A DNA stretch of 47,508 nucleotides, taken from positions 46,916-94,423 of the forward strand of contig MGDH01000029.1 in the NCBI GenBank assembly GCA_001790855.1, written 5' to 3'. How positions within the stretch are numbered: position 1 is the stretch's first letter; each line of letters begins with the position of its first letter. A model generated the notes under the pieces. That model did not search any database, was not told the origin of the DNA, and saw only the letters and a program-made list of their open reading frames with translations. This document shows positions 34,091 through 42,960 of this stretch, piece after piece. This stretch comes from Candidatus Schekmanbacteria bacterium RIFCSPLOWO2_02_FULL_38_14. GTDB taxonomy: Bacteria > Schekmanbacteria > GWA2-38-11. A program made the position numbers and the translations under genes.

Positions 34091-35200
34091 TCAGGTGTCA
34101 TTGCAAGGGAAGAAGGCGGTTTTTTCTTTTGCAGCGGTTTTAAATTCTTCTATCAGTGATGTTATAAGTTCCTTAACAGTGGTGATTTTATTGACTCGAA
34201 ATGCGTTTTGTCCAGCAAATGCAAAGCCTTTATTCAATTTCCCTTTTTTTGCATTTATCAATGCAAGAGCTATGCAGTAAGTACTTTGCTTGTAATCGCA
34301 TGTGATAATACAATGGTAGGGGCAATTGAACGGTTTTTTTACCCCGCTATTTACTTCTTCCAGAAACCTGTTTTTTATTGCCCTTCCGGGAAGGCCAACA
34401 GGGCTATTTATGAGAACGATGTCTTCTTCTTTGGATTTTATGAATTCTTCTTTAAATTTTTTGTCTGCATCACATTCTTCAGTTGCAACAAAACGAGTGG
34501 CTATCTGCACACCGGCTGCTCCAAGTTTGAGAAATTTATTTATGTCTTCGCCTGAGTAAATACCTCCGGCAGCAATAACCGGTATTTTTTTATTATGCTC
34601 TTTTTCAAAACTCTTAACAGCTGCAACTACTTCAGGTAGAATTTTTTCAAGGGTATATTCAGGGCTCTCAATCTGTTCTGTTTTAAAACCTAAATGCCCT
34701 CCTGCCAGAGGTCCTTCAACAACAAAAGCGTCAGGAAGATACTTGAAATTTCGCAACCATTTCATGCATATGATTTTAGCTGCCTTTGCAGAAGAGACTA
34801 TAGGAACAAGTTTTGTATTGATTCCTTTGACCAGGTATTTCGGAAGGTCAAGCGGCAGTCCAGCTCCGCAGAAAATGATGTCCACCCTTTCTTTTATAGC
34901 AGTGTTGACCATATCGGCAAAGTTAGTTAGGGCGACCATAATGTTGACGCCTAAAATTCCCTTTGTCTTTGCACGGGCTTTTCTGATTTCATTTTCCAAT
35001 GCCCTGATATTAGCTTCAAGATAGTTTTTTGTGAGGTCGGTTTCTTCCATCCCTATCATTGCAGCTGAAATGACACCGATTGCGCCTTCGTTTGCAACTG
35101 CTGATGCCAAGCCGGACAGTGATATACCTATACCCATCCCGCCCTGTATTATGGGAATCCGTGCTACTAATTCTCCTATCTTTAAGACAGGAAGGTTCAT
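34091..35200 (-). CDS. Nitronate monooxygenase/2-nitropropane dioxygenase-family FMN enzyme
   Basis: 369 residues. TIM-barrel FMN protein: IPIIQGGMGIGISLSGLASAVA at the N-terminus, IIFCGAGLPLDLP, FVVEGPLAGGHLGF, PVIAAGGIYSGEDI and GAAGVQIATRFVAT. The C-terminal extension CPYHCIITCDYKQSTYC, rich in cysteine, is seen in a subset from anaerobes and may hold a metal or disulfide. The family includes nitronate oxidases and enoyl-ACP reductases FabK, so the reaction is uncertain. Its start overlaps the stop of the upstream FAD oxidase by 4 bp. Confidence 0.85.
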   Translation of the reverse strand: MNLPVLKIGELVARIPIIQGGMGIGISLSGLASAVANEGAIGVISAAMIGMEETDLTKNYLEANIRALENEIRKARAKTKGILGVNIMVALTNFADMVNTAIKERVDIIFCGAGLPLDLPKYLVKGINTKLVPIVSSAKAAKIICMKWLRNFKYLPDAFVVEGPLAGGHLGFKTEQIESPEYTLEKILPEVVAAVKSFEKEHNKKIPVIAAGGIYSGEDINKFLKLGAAGVQIATRFVATEECDADKKFKEEFIKSKEEDIVLINSPVGLPGRAIKNRFLEEVNSGVKKPFNCPYHCIITCDYKQSTYCIALALINAKKGKLNKGFAFAGQNAFRVNKITTVKELITSLIEEFKTAAKEKTAFFPCNDT

Positions 35201-36726
35201 ATATCTTTCCTTGTTGGTGCCATTCTTGGAGGGTTGGAGACGTGGTTTGGGTCAAAGGCTTTGCCTATCTTTTCCAAGAACTTATGGTAATTCCCTAAAG
35301 CGCTACCTATGAGTTCATGGTGGTGCGACCACTGAGCTCCGGGATATGCCCTGATTTTTATATCATGTTTTATTGATTCAACCTCATATTCCTCAAATTT
35401 TCTGACCATGGTCTTGTCAAAATAGGAGAAAAATTCCCCATATCCGATGTGTCCCATGTCATAGCTCTGCATCCATCCGCTTTCCTCGCAGTCATCAAAG
35501 AACGGAGGAATAAATCTGCTTTTAAGGTCATCAGTGTTCTGAAGCGCTTTTCTTGCGTGGTCAAGCGAGTCAAAGGCGAATTTTGTAACTGCAAAAAAAC
35601 CTGCAGGAACTGTAACATTATTTGAAATTCCCAATTTAAAGACCTGCCCGCTTGAATATGGCGAAGCTTCCTCCATCTTCCCGTTTGTTTCAGCAACAAT
35701 TTCTTTCAAAACATTTTCCTCATATTCGAGTTGTTTTTCTGATGTATACCCAACCAGAAGTACTCGTACCATACTCGGAGACCGTTTGTCTGCAAATTTT
35801 GATTTATCTTTTTCCCATTTTTCATAAAAATCATCTCTTGATTTAGCCCTTGCGATATAGCGCCATATAAATGGTACTCTTACGCAAACAGCCCCTATCT
35901 CAGCCTTTCCAACTTCATACATTGCCTCAACAGCTTTTTCAGAGTCTGGATATATGATTGTGAACCATTTGAATCTTTCTTTTGTCAGAGCAAAGGCTGT
36001 ACTTGGGGTGACACCAACTGGTTCAGGAACACCCTTAAATGGAAGGCGAAAGAGCTTGACAGCCATTTTTGTTACAACGCCAAGCCCGCCAAAATGACCA
36101 AACCATCCCCTCATAAGCCCCCTGAGGTCAGGACCAGGTCCTTCGCCCCAGAAATAATCCCTGATTGTTGATGCAGAGCCGGTGTGGAGAATTTCTCCTG
36201 TTGGGAGTATCCACTCTGCTGCAAGGACCCTTCTGTTTGCATAACCAACCCTGTGAACAAGTTGCCCCATCCCCTGATTAAGGTGGTTTGCAATTACAGC
36301 AACCTGTGCGCCGCATGAAGGGGCGCTTGTGTAAAGCCCGAGTTTCATTGCCTCTGTCTGAAGTTCTGTGTAGGTAACATAAGGCTCAACAAGGGCGTAC
36401 ATGTTTTTTTCATCAATCACCATCCTATTCATCCGCTTCATATCAAGCATTATTGTGTTTGGCTTTGTTGGAACACAGAGGGTTATAAAGAATGTACCAA
36501 GAGGGATGAATGGAACTTTATACTTGTTTGCAAGCTTTATAATTGTCTGAACTTCTTTTGCTGAGCCTGGAAGGACAATACATCCTGGAACCTTGCGGTT
36601 TTTATCCCATGCAAACTTTGCATAACCGCCTCTTGAGTAAGCCTGGCAAACTGCAGGTGAGGTCGAAATGTTCTCTTTACCTACTATCTTTTTTAATTCA
36701 CTTTCAATCTTTTTTGGAAAAGCCAT
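35197..36726 (-). CDS. FAD-binding oxidase/dehydrogenase (PCMH/VAO type), long form
   Basis: 509 residues. FAD domain: GCIVLPGSAKEVQTIIKLANKYKVPFIPLG, MLDMKRMNRMVIDEKNMYALVEPYVTYTEL, and ILPTGEILHTGSAS. The C-terminus KIGKAFDPNHVSNP is typical of GlcD/D-lactate dehydrogenase-type oxidases. The glycine-rich turn is altered (PLGTFFITLC), which may change flavin attachment. Encoded just upstream of the NMO-like enzyme (4-bp overlap) and downstream of a CCG iron-sulfur protein gene, the usual partner. Substrate is probably a 2-hydroxy acid or aromatic alcohol, but this is inference. Confidence 0.85.
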   Translation of the reverse strand: MAFPKKIESELKKIVGKENISTSPAVCQAYSRGGYAKFAWDKNRKVPGCIVLPGSAKEVQTIIKLANKYKVPFIPLGTFFITLCVPTKPNTIMLDMKRMNRMVIDEKNMYALVEPYVTYTELQTEAMKLGLYTSAPSCGAQVAVIANHLNQGMGQLVHRVGYANRRVLAAEWILPTGEILHTGSASTIRDYFWGEGPGPDLRGLMRGWFGHFGGLGVVTKMAVKLFRLPFKGVPEPVGVTPSTAFALTKERFKWFTIIYPDSEKAVEAMYEVGKAEIGAVCVRVPFIWRYIARAKSRDDFYEKWEKDKSKFADKRSPSMVRVLLVGYTSEKQLEYEENVLKEIVAETNGKMEEASPYSSGQVFKLGISNNVTVPAGFFAVTKFAFDSLDHARKALQNTDDLKSRFIPPFFDDCEESGWMQSYDMGHIGYGEFFSYFDKTMVRKFEEYEVESIKHDIKIRAYPGAQWSHHHELIGSALGNYHKFLEKIGKAFDPNHVSNPPRMAPTRKDI

Positions 36727-36782
36727 ATATTTACCTAATTAGCTATAAGCTTTTTAAAAACTTTAAAAGTTAAAAGTCTTTC

Positions 36783-36834
36783 TGCGGGGTTAGAAAACCC
36801 CGCCTATTGATAGGCGGGACATTCTTGTCCCGCA
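36783..36834. repeat. Triple-hairpin GCGGGG repeat cassette
   Basis: Three consecutive hairpins share arms: GCGGGG-TTAGAAAA-CCCCGC, CCGCCTAT-TG-ATAGGCGG and GCGGGACA-TTCT-TGTCCCGC, with outer TGCGGG/CCCGCA. Unusually GC-rich for the region. It lies between the CCG protein gene and the FAD oxidase gene, and would form a strong RNA structure within their transcript. Confidence 0.75.
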
Positions 36835-36887
36835 GCAATTTTCTTTATCTTAAACCCTCTAATCCTTGAATCCTTTAACCCTTCATT

Positions 36888-38144
36888 TTAAATCGCTTCT
36901 GCAACTACCTCTACAAAGTCATAGACCTTAATTTTGCTCTTTGTCTTTTTTGCTGTATCTTTAAAATTCCATTTACAGAACGGGCAACCTGCTATTATTG
37001 CATCTGCGCCAACTGAGCTAGCCTCATCAAGCCTTTCAGTTGCTGTCCATGTAGCAAAATCATTGAAAGCCCATTTGACTCCACCTCCGGCACCACAGCA
37101 CCATGCATTTTCTCTTATCCTCTCCATTTCAACAAGATTTAACCCAGGAATCTTTTTTAAAACATTTCTTGGAGGCTCATATACACCGTTAGTTCCTCTT
37201 CTCCATTTTTTTACCGGTTCAGTTCTCCCAAAGGACACCCTTTCGCCTTTCCATAAAATATATGGCTCACTCAGCCTTGCAAGACGGCAAGAATCGTGGT
37301 AAGAGGCATTGAGCTTTACAGGCTTTGTGAGATTAAGCTTTCCAAGTTCAATCAGCTGGTTTACATATTCAGAGGTGTGGAATACTTCATATTCCATTTT
37401 TTCCTTTTCTCTTAATCTCTGATAATCAACTTTCCACACATGATAGCATTCTGCACAGCTTGTAAGGACTTTTTTAGCGCCGCTTTTTTCAAGCACTTTC
37501 ATGTTATGCGCCATTATCTTTTTTGCCTGTTTTGTATCACCAATCCTTATTAATGGATTACCGCAGCACCACTCATCAGGTCCCATGATGGTAAAATTGA
37601 CTGAAGCAGCATTTAAGATTTTTATTGTTGAAAGCACTATCTCAGGATGAAGGTATGAAGAGGTGCAGCCGGCAAAATATACTATCTCAGGCTTTTCTGA
37701 AAAAGGCTGTTTCCCTTGCAGCCAGTTACTGCGTTTCTCATGAGGATTTCCATATGGATTGTGCTTATCGCATACATTCTTAATAATTTTTTTGTGGACT
37801 GGCAGAGGGGCTTTTTTCTTTTCAACAGCATCTGCCCTGAAGGCTTCTATTACCTCAAGCCGTTCATTGTCAATGCATCTTTTGCACATTACATCGCAGG
37901 CGCCGCACAGCGTACATTTATAAAGGACATCAAGTAGTTCTTTTGAATAACCTATCTCTTTATCAAGGTAAGCCAAAGACATATCCATGATTCCCTGACA
38001 GGAGTAGGCATCAAAAAAATAGCGGCTGCTAATCGGGCATATTTTATTGCGTCTTTTGCTTTTAGACCATATTGGGTCAATCCACTTGCAGCTTGAGCAT
38101 CTTACACACATTTCAATATCATATCTGTAGTCTTTAAGTTTCAT
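36888..38144 (-). CDS. Iron-sulfur protein with two CCG domains (GlcF/HdrB type)
   Basis: 418 residues. Residues 1-110 carry cysteine clusters (CVRCSSC, and CTLCGACDVMCKRC) for 4Fe-4S centres. Two CCG domains follow: YFAGCTSSY with DEWCCGNP, and YHDSCRLAR with NAWCCGAGGG, then GCPFCKWNF. This is the electron-accepting subunit type paired with FAD oxidases in glycolate or lactate oxidase and heterodisulfide reductase-like complexes. FAD oxidase genes lie on both sides (35197 and 38381) on the same strand, suggesting one membrane-independent redox complex. Confidence 0.88.
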   Translation of the reverse strand: MKLKDYRYDIEMCVRCSSCKWIDPIWSKSKRRNKICPISSRYFFDAYSCQGIMDMSLAYLDKEIGYSKELLDVLYKCTLCGACDVMCKRCIDNERLEVIEAFRADAVEKKKAPLPVHKKIIKNVCDKHNPYGNPHEKRSNWLQGKQPFSEKPEIVYFAGCTSSYLHPEIVLSTIKILNAASVNFTIMGPDEWCCGNPLIRIGDTKQAKKIMAHNMKVLEKSGAKKVLTSCAECYHVWKVDYQRLREKEKMEYEVFHTSEYVNQLIELGKLNLTKPVKLNASYHDSCRLARLSEPYILWKGERVSFGRTEPVKKWRRGTNGVYEPPRNVLKKIPGLNLVEMERIRENAWCCGAGGGVKWAFNDFATWTATERLDEASSVGADAIIAGCPFCKWNFKDTAKKTKSKIKVYDFVEVVAEAI

Positions 38145-38207
38145 TTATTAGTGTCCTATCTCATATAGAGCTTTCAAATTACTACCACTGTGAATCTTTT
38201 CGTTCTT

Positions 38208-38350
38208 GTCATTGCGAGCGTAGCGAAGCAATCTCATCTCTTGACTTAGAGGAAACTTTAATGGGAATCTCGTTTTGAAATTGCAGAGCCTATTCTGAGC
38301 AAAGCGAGAGAACTCTGAGATTGCTTCGTCGCTTTGCTCCTCGCAATGAC
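38208..38350. repeat. GTCATTGCGAG inverted-repeat element (copy 3)
   Basis: Starts GTCATTGCGAGCGTAGCGAA and ends GCTCCTCGCAATGAC, with internal GCAATCTCA / TGAGATTGC arms. About 143 bp, the longest copy in the window. Lies between the two redox genes at 36888 and 38381. Confidence 0.85.
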
Positions 38351-38380
38351 AGATGGGAAAAGTACTCATGTTAAATAACA

Positions 38381-39835
38381 TCAAAAACACAATCTCCCGG
38401 GGTTCATAATTCCATTAGGGTCAAAGATATTTTTTATCTTTTTCAAAGTTTCTTTATATGGTTTTGCTTTTTCCAATAGCTTTTCACCCCATTCTCCATG
38501 AGGGTTGCTGAAATGAGCGCCTTCTGAAAACAGGGTTTCTCTTATTTTTGAATCTAATTTTTTAATTTTTTTGAATTCAAAGCTCTTTTTATCTCCATAG
38601 AAAAAGTGGAACTGGCAGTAACAGGCTCTTCCATACTCAAGAGGCTGTAAATATATTCCAATATCTTTTTTATCATAGCCAAGTTGTGAAGATAGTTTAA
38701 AGACTACATCCTTTGTCATGGAGAGCTTATCAAATGTTGTAAGAAAACTTATTTCATTGCAGAAACCTTTAAAGCGGTTTTTCCAGTAAGATACATCATC
38801 CATCCACGGCTTTCTAAGCATTGATAATATTATTTCTTGTCCCTTTTCATGTCCCGGCAAGGCTTCACTTAAATTGAGTGATAAATCTGAGGCAATCCTG
38901 CCTAATGCCTCTTCCTGGTAAGCTATTTTTTCTTCTGCTTTTCTTAATGAGCCTGCAAGGCAGATGATTAATACAAATTCAGGGAATTTATTTTTTAAGC
39001 TGTTAAAGTCTTCAGGAAAATTTTCTGAGAGAATCAAAGAAAGATTGAGCGAATTAAGAATAAAACATTCGTTTCCAACCATTGACTGCTGGATTCTGTA
39101 AGCAGTTTCTTTTATTTTTCCAAGGTCGCTGCTGCAAAGAAAAAAAACTTTTCTTGTTTTTGAAAAATGCTCTATTTTTAGATTCATCCATGTAACAATC
39201 CCGAGTGTTCCCTGAGCGCCCTGAAAAAGCCTGAAAAAGTCCATTCCCGGTCCATAGGGGCATACCATATCTGCCAACGCATTATCCGGGGCACCGGGGA
39301 CAGAGGCTGAGCCTGTTCTTAAAATTTCACCTGTTGGAAGAACTACTTCCATAGTTAGGATTGGGTCAGCATATTCAAACTTTGGTACAAGCATTGGCTC
39401 TCTTTCAAGAAGGCTTGTAAGGGCAGATTTTTCTCTGTGTGGCAGAAGAGGGTTATAGGCAGTCATACCCTCTTTTTCAAGCCCATCCTGAAGTTTTCCC
39501 CATGTAACACCCGGTTCAATTCTTGTTCTCCTGTTACGCTTGTCGATTTCCAAGACTTTGTCCATTCTCCTCAGGTCAACTATAATACCACCTTTGGATG
39601 GAATAGTTGTCCCGTAGAAATGGACACCTGAGCTTACAGGTATTACGGGGATATTTTTTTCGTTTGCAAGTTTTACCACTGCCTGAATTTCCTTTGAGTC
39701 CTTTGGTTTTACAACGTAATCAGGCATTGAAAAAGGGCAGAAACTGTAATCTTCTGCAAAAAATCTTAATGCAGAAGCATCATTGCTTGCATTTTCTTTT
39801 CCAACTATATTTTTAAGTTTTGTGATTAGTTCCAA
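38381..39835 (-). CDS. FAD-binding oxidoreductase (GlcD/Dld type)
   Basis: 484 residues. FAD-domain motifs: DYVVKPKDSKEIQAVVKLAN, IPVIPVSSGVHFYG, IIVDLRRMDKVLEIDKRNRR, EVVLPTGEILRTGSAS and LFQGAQGTLGIVT. The C-terminus IFDPNGIMNPGRLCF is typical. A distant paralogue of the 509-residue oxidase at 35197. A terminator lies just upstream (39869-39903), so this gene probably starts a new transcript leading through the CCG protein. Confidence 0.86.
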   Translation of the reverse strand: MELITKLKNIVGKENASNDASALRFFAEDYSFCPFSMPDYVVKPKDSKEIQAVVKLANEKNIPVIPVSSGVHFYGTTIPSKGGIIVDLRRMDKVLEIDKRNRRTRIEPGVTWGKLQDGLEKEGMTAYNPLLPHREKSALTSLLEREPMLVPKFEYADPILTMEVVLPTGEILRTGSASVPGAPDNALADMVCPYGPGMDFFRLFQGAQGTLGIVTWMNLKIEHFSKTRKVFFLCSSDLGKIKETAYRIQQSMVGNECFILNSLNLSLILSENFPEDFNSLKNKFPEFVLIICLAGSLRKAEEKIAYQEEALGRIASDLSLNLSEALPGHEKGQEIILSMLRKPWMDDVSYWKNRFKGFCNEISFLTTFDKLSMTKDVVFKLSSQLGYDKKDIGIYLQPLEYGRACYCQFHFFYGDKKSFEFKKIKKLDSKIRETLFSEGAHFSNPHGEWGEKLLEKAKPYKETLKKIKNIFDPNGIMNPGRLCF

Positions 39836-39864
39836 AATTTTTTAATCCAAAAGTTTTACAGGTG

Positions 39865-39903
39865 AAACAAAAAGGTAGGAGTGCCTTTAGCCTCTCCTAC
39901 CTG
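39865..39903 (-). terminator. Rho-independent terminator after the unknown-function pair
   Basis: On the minus strand, GGTAGGAG (39901-39894) pairs with CTCCTACC (39881-39874), followed by TTTTTGTTT. It ends transcripts coming from the 43.9-40 kb redox genes and separates them from the FAD oxidase gene downstream. Confidence 0.75.
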
Positions 39904-39947
39904 TGCATAACCCCATATCATTAATCTATAATCTCTTCCACATCATT

Positions 39948-40505
39948 CTACACTGATAAAGCATTAAACCTGCAAAAGCCATCCTTAGGCAACTCTCCTG
40001 TCATTTTAAAAAAAACATTTAGATTCAGCCCTTCATAAAAGGCTGTACAGGTTCCTATATCAACATATCTGCATGGTAAAATATTTGCTTCCTTTTCTCC
40101 CATAACTTTTTTTAAAAGCTGATTTATTGCACATTTTTTTACAATATGGATTAATTTCTTATGGGAAATCTCTTTATATGTCCACTCATCATTGCCCCTT
40201 GGGCTAAGAAAGCTTATTTCCAATAATCTTTGAGGCACACTCGGAAAAACATGTCCTGTTTTAGCTGCCACATTATAAATAACTTCCCCAATCCTGTCCC
40301 TGTATTTTCCTTCAAGCTCAAGAATCCTTTTAGCCAGATTTCTTCCATAATCTCCAAAAACCCTTTTAGCGATTTCATCTTTATCATAGTCCTCTTTACC
40401 ATTGGCTTCAGAAGCATATTTTTCAACAAGAGGTTTAATATCAAACTCCTTATCTAAGATATCAAGAAATTCAGAATCAATATTGTATTTATACTTAGAA
40501 CTCAA
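39948..40505 (-). CDS. Unknown-function protein, paralogue A (possibly ATC hydrolase-like)
   Basis: 185 residues; no confident family. It shares with the gene at 40604 the order RILELEGKYRDR, AAKTGHVFPSVPQRLLEI, GEKEANILPC and a C-terminal MTGELPKDGFCRF. The ending (acidic/Pro, Gly, then Cys-x-Phe) resembles the L-2-amino-thiazoline-4-carboxylic acid hydrolase-like family found near redox genes of anaerobes, but this is only a resemblance. The gene ends before a terminator at 39865-39903. Probably cytosolic, with no signal peptide or membrane helix. Confidence 0.75.
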   Translation of the reverse strand: MSSKYKYNIDSEFLDILDKEFDIKPLVEKYASEANGKEDYDKDEIAKRVFGDYGRNLAKRILELEGKYRDRIGEVIYNVAAKTGHVFPSVPQRLLEISFLSPRGNDEWTYKEISHKKLIHIVKKCAINQLLKKVMGEKEANILPCRYVDIGTCTAFYEGLNLNVFFKMTGELPKDGFCRFNALSV

Positions 40506-40603
40506 ACCATTCTCCTGATTTAAATTTCCTGAAGCTTACTGCAGGAAACTCAAACTGTAAAGAATAATTTCATATATTCTCTTGCTGCGCGTTCACAAAG
40601 GAC

Positions 40604-41182
40604 CTATCTGTTTGGAGTTGTAAAATGGAAAAAGGCATCAAACTGGCAACGGCCATCTTTTGGCAATTCAGCTGTCATTCTGACTCCAACATCTAACCCA
40701 AGTTTTTTATAAAGCTCATCGCTTAAACCTATGCAGTAGTGTTTGCATGGAAGTTTATTTGCAATTTTTTCTCCAACTGCCTCTTTAAGGGCTTTGTTCA
40801 TAGTGCATAAATTGACAAAATATGTCAAACACTTATAAGAAATTTCCTTCCAGCGCCATTTGTCCTCAACTCTTACAGACAAAATAGCTATCTCAATCAG
40901 GCGCTGTGGAATGCTTGGGAATTTATGCCCGGTTTTCTCAGCCACCTGATAAATCAGTTCAGCGCTTCTGTCTCTGTAATTCCCTTCAAGTTCCAATATG
41001 CGGTTAGCAAAATTGATACTATATTTCTTAAATAGCTTTTCACCTATCTCATCAGCTTCCTTGTCGCTTTTTCCCTTTATTGCGCTGGCATATTTTTCTG
41101 CAATGCTTTTAACTGCAAACTCTTTTTCAAAGGTTTCAAACAAACTGTCATCTATGAAGTATTTTAAAGCTTTCTCACTCAT
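40604..41182 (-). CDS. Unknown-function protein, paralogue B (possibly ATC hydrolase-like)
   Basis: 192 residues. Clear tandem paralogue of the upstream-reading neighbour at 39948: RILELEGNYRDRSAELIYQVAEKTGHKFPSIPQRL (in pieces RILELEGNYRDR, AEKTGHKFPSIPQRL), NKALKEAVGEKIANKLPC and MTAELPKDGRCQF. It has extra cysteines at KHYC and LCTM. The conserved Cys-rich C-terminal half suggests ligand or metal binding. Part of the same minus-strand group as the ferredoxin/GltD-like gene, 29 bp downstream of it. Function not known. Confidence 0.75.
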   Translation of the reverse strand: MSEKALKYFIDDSLFETFEKEFAVKSIAEKYASAIKGKSDKEADEIGEKLFKKYSINFANRILELEGNYRDRSAELIYQVAEKTGHKFPSIPQRLIEIAILSVRVEDKWRWKEISYKCLTYFVNLCTMNKALKEAVGEKIANKLPCKHYCIGLSDELYKKLGLDVGVRMTAELPKDGRCQFDAFFHFTTPNR

Positions 41183-41211
41183 TTTTTGCTTCCTTTCATA
41201 GTTTAATAATA

Positions 41212-42924
41212 TTAGCTTTTAGCAGCAGTTTTTATCCTCTGCCTCTGAGTTTCCACTAGATAATCACAGCGCAGGCATCTTGAGCTTTCTCGTATTACAT
41301 CATCCTTGCTCAGTGTGACCTCCACTTCTTTATTAGCTGACATTCTCTCGCTTACAGGTATTAGTGGAGTAGCTGTACGATTATGTTTTGCAGGAGCTCC
41401 TTTAGGATTAAACTTGACAGTGCTATCATAGTGCTCAAGCCACGGATAACGGGTCTTTAACTCCTCATCTGTCAGGAAATCCTTTGCGAGATATTTATCA
41501 ATATTCCTTGCTGCCTTCTCACCCTGCCCAATTGCCGCAGTTACAGTTGAAGGACCTGTAACCGCATCACCTCCGGAAAATATATTAGGAATGTTTGTAA
41601 CCATTGTATGCTTGTTAATAAAAACAAACCCTTCATAGGAAAATCCAATGCCTACCTCTTTCATAATCTTTTCTGCATCAAGCTTCTGTCCTATAGCAGA
41701 TATTATAGTATCAACGTCAAGGGTAAATTCTTTTCCGGGAACTGGAACAGATTTATTTCTTGCTGTACGGTCATAACCCTTCATCATCATTTCTTCGCAG
41801 ACCAGACTTTCTGCTTTTCCATTTTTGCCTTTGATTTCTTTTGGTCTTGCAAGAATACGGAACTTGACTCCTTCCTTTTCAGCTTCCTCAACCTCTGCCT
41901 GTATTGCAGGCATTTCTTCAATATTTCTTCTGTATACTACTGTCACATCTGCCCCCTGCCTCAAAGCAATACGGGCTGCATCAATAGCTGAATTGCCACC
42001 TCCGATTACAGCAACCCTTTTGCCGATTTTTGGATTTTTCCCGCTGCGGCAGTCTCTCAGAAAGTCAAGTGCCTGAATAACCCCGTTCATTTCCTCTCCC
42101 GGAATCCCAATTGATGGGGAGCCTTGCGCCCCAACTGCAATAAATATAGCCTGGTAGCCCTGGTTTTTTAAAGCATCAATAGAGATATCTTTTCCAACCT
42201 CTGTGTTGAGTTTAAGCTCAATACCAAGGTTTAATATAAAATCAATTTCGTTATTAACGATTTCCTGCGGAAGGCGGTATGCGGGTATCATTGAAGTTAA
42301 CATGCCACCAGGTTTGTCGGCTTTTTCAAAGACTGTTACCTGATAGCCAATCCTTCTTAAAAAATATGCACATGAAAGACCTGCAGGTCCTGAACCCACT
42401 ATTGCTATTTTTTTCTTTGCATTGCGGGAATCTTCTTTAATTGTTGGTTTTAAACTACTTGATTTTGACGAATCAGCCATATATCTTTTCAGGCTTCTGA
42501 CTGAGACAGGATTGTCAGTTTTCCTGCGCTCACACATTGTCTCACATGGATGCGGACATACTCTGGCGCTTACTGCAACAAAGGGATTCCGTTCTCTGTG
42601 AATACGGATTGCCTCGTCAACATTCCCTTCTCCTAGGAGAGATATATATGATGGAACATCAACATGGGCAGGACATTCATACTCACACGGTGCTACTAAT
42701 TCTAAAGCCTTTTCAGGGCAGACCCTTACGCATTCAAGACACCCTCTGCACTGGTCAGGAAACCACATGGCTAAACCCCATGCATCCATAGGCATTACTT
42801 TCCCTTTATCAATACGGGTTAGATAAACCTTATAAACGCATTGTGGACAAACTTGGACACATTTCCTGCAATTCATAGGAAGTTTACATTTATCTCTGTT
42901 AATAGCTATCTGAACTCGTGCCAT
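41212..42924 (-). CDS. Ferredoxin-fused GltD-like NAD(P)/FAD oxidoreductase
   Basis: About 570 residues from the ATG at 42924, which has GGAGGT 7 bp upstream; a TTG at 42939 overlaps that SD and is rejected. N-terminal 2x[4Fe-4S] ferredoxin-like region (CRKCVQVCPQ, CRGCLECVRVCPE), then the GltD/HydB-type module: CPAHVDVPSYISLL, VCPHPCETMCERR, VGSGPAGLSCAYFL for FAD, AVIGGGNSAIDAAR for NAD(P)H and FSGGDAVTGPSTV. These subunits pass electrons between NAD(P)H and ferredoxin or partner enzymes. The polyferredoxin gene precedes it by 36 bp. Confidence 0.9.
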   Translation of the reverse strand: MARVQIAINRDKCKLPMNCRKCVQVCPQCVYKVYLTRIDKGKVMPMDAWGLAMWFPDQCRGCLECVRVCPEKALELVAPCEYECPAHVDVPSYISLLGEGNVDEAIRIHRERNPFVAVSARVCPHPCETMCERRKTDNPVSVRSLKRYMADSSKSSSLKPTIKEDSRNAKKKIAIVGSGPAGLSCAYFLRRIGYQVTVFEKADKPGGMLTSMIPAYRLPQEIVNNEIDFILNLGIELKLNTEVGKDISIDALKNQGYQAIFIAVGAQGSPSIGIPGEEMNGVIQALDFLRDCRSGKNPKIGKRVAVIGGGNSAIDAARIALRQGADVTVVYRRNIEEMPAIQAEVEEAEKEGVKFRILARPKEIKGKNGKAESLVCEEMMMKGYDRTARNKSVPVPGKEFTLDVDTIISAIGQKLDAEKIMKEVGIGFSYEGFVFINKHTMVTNIPNIFSGGDAVTGPSTVTAAIGQGEKAARNIDKYLAKDFLTDEELKTRYPWLEHYDSTVKFNPKGAPAKHNRTATPLIPVSERMSANKEVEVTLSKDDVIRESSRCLRCDYLVETQRQRIKTAAKS

Positions 42925-42960
42925 TAATTTTACCTCCAAAAAAATAAAGAATAAACAAAA

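Noticed and set aside
42925..42939. TTG start of the GltD-like gene
   Set aside because: The codons between this TTG and the ATG at 42924 contain the GGAGGT ribosome binding site, so the ATG is the start.
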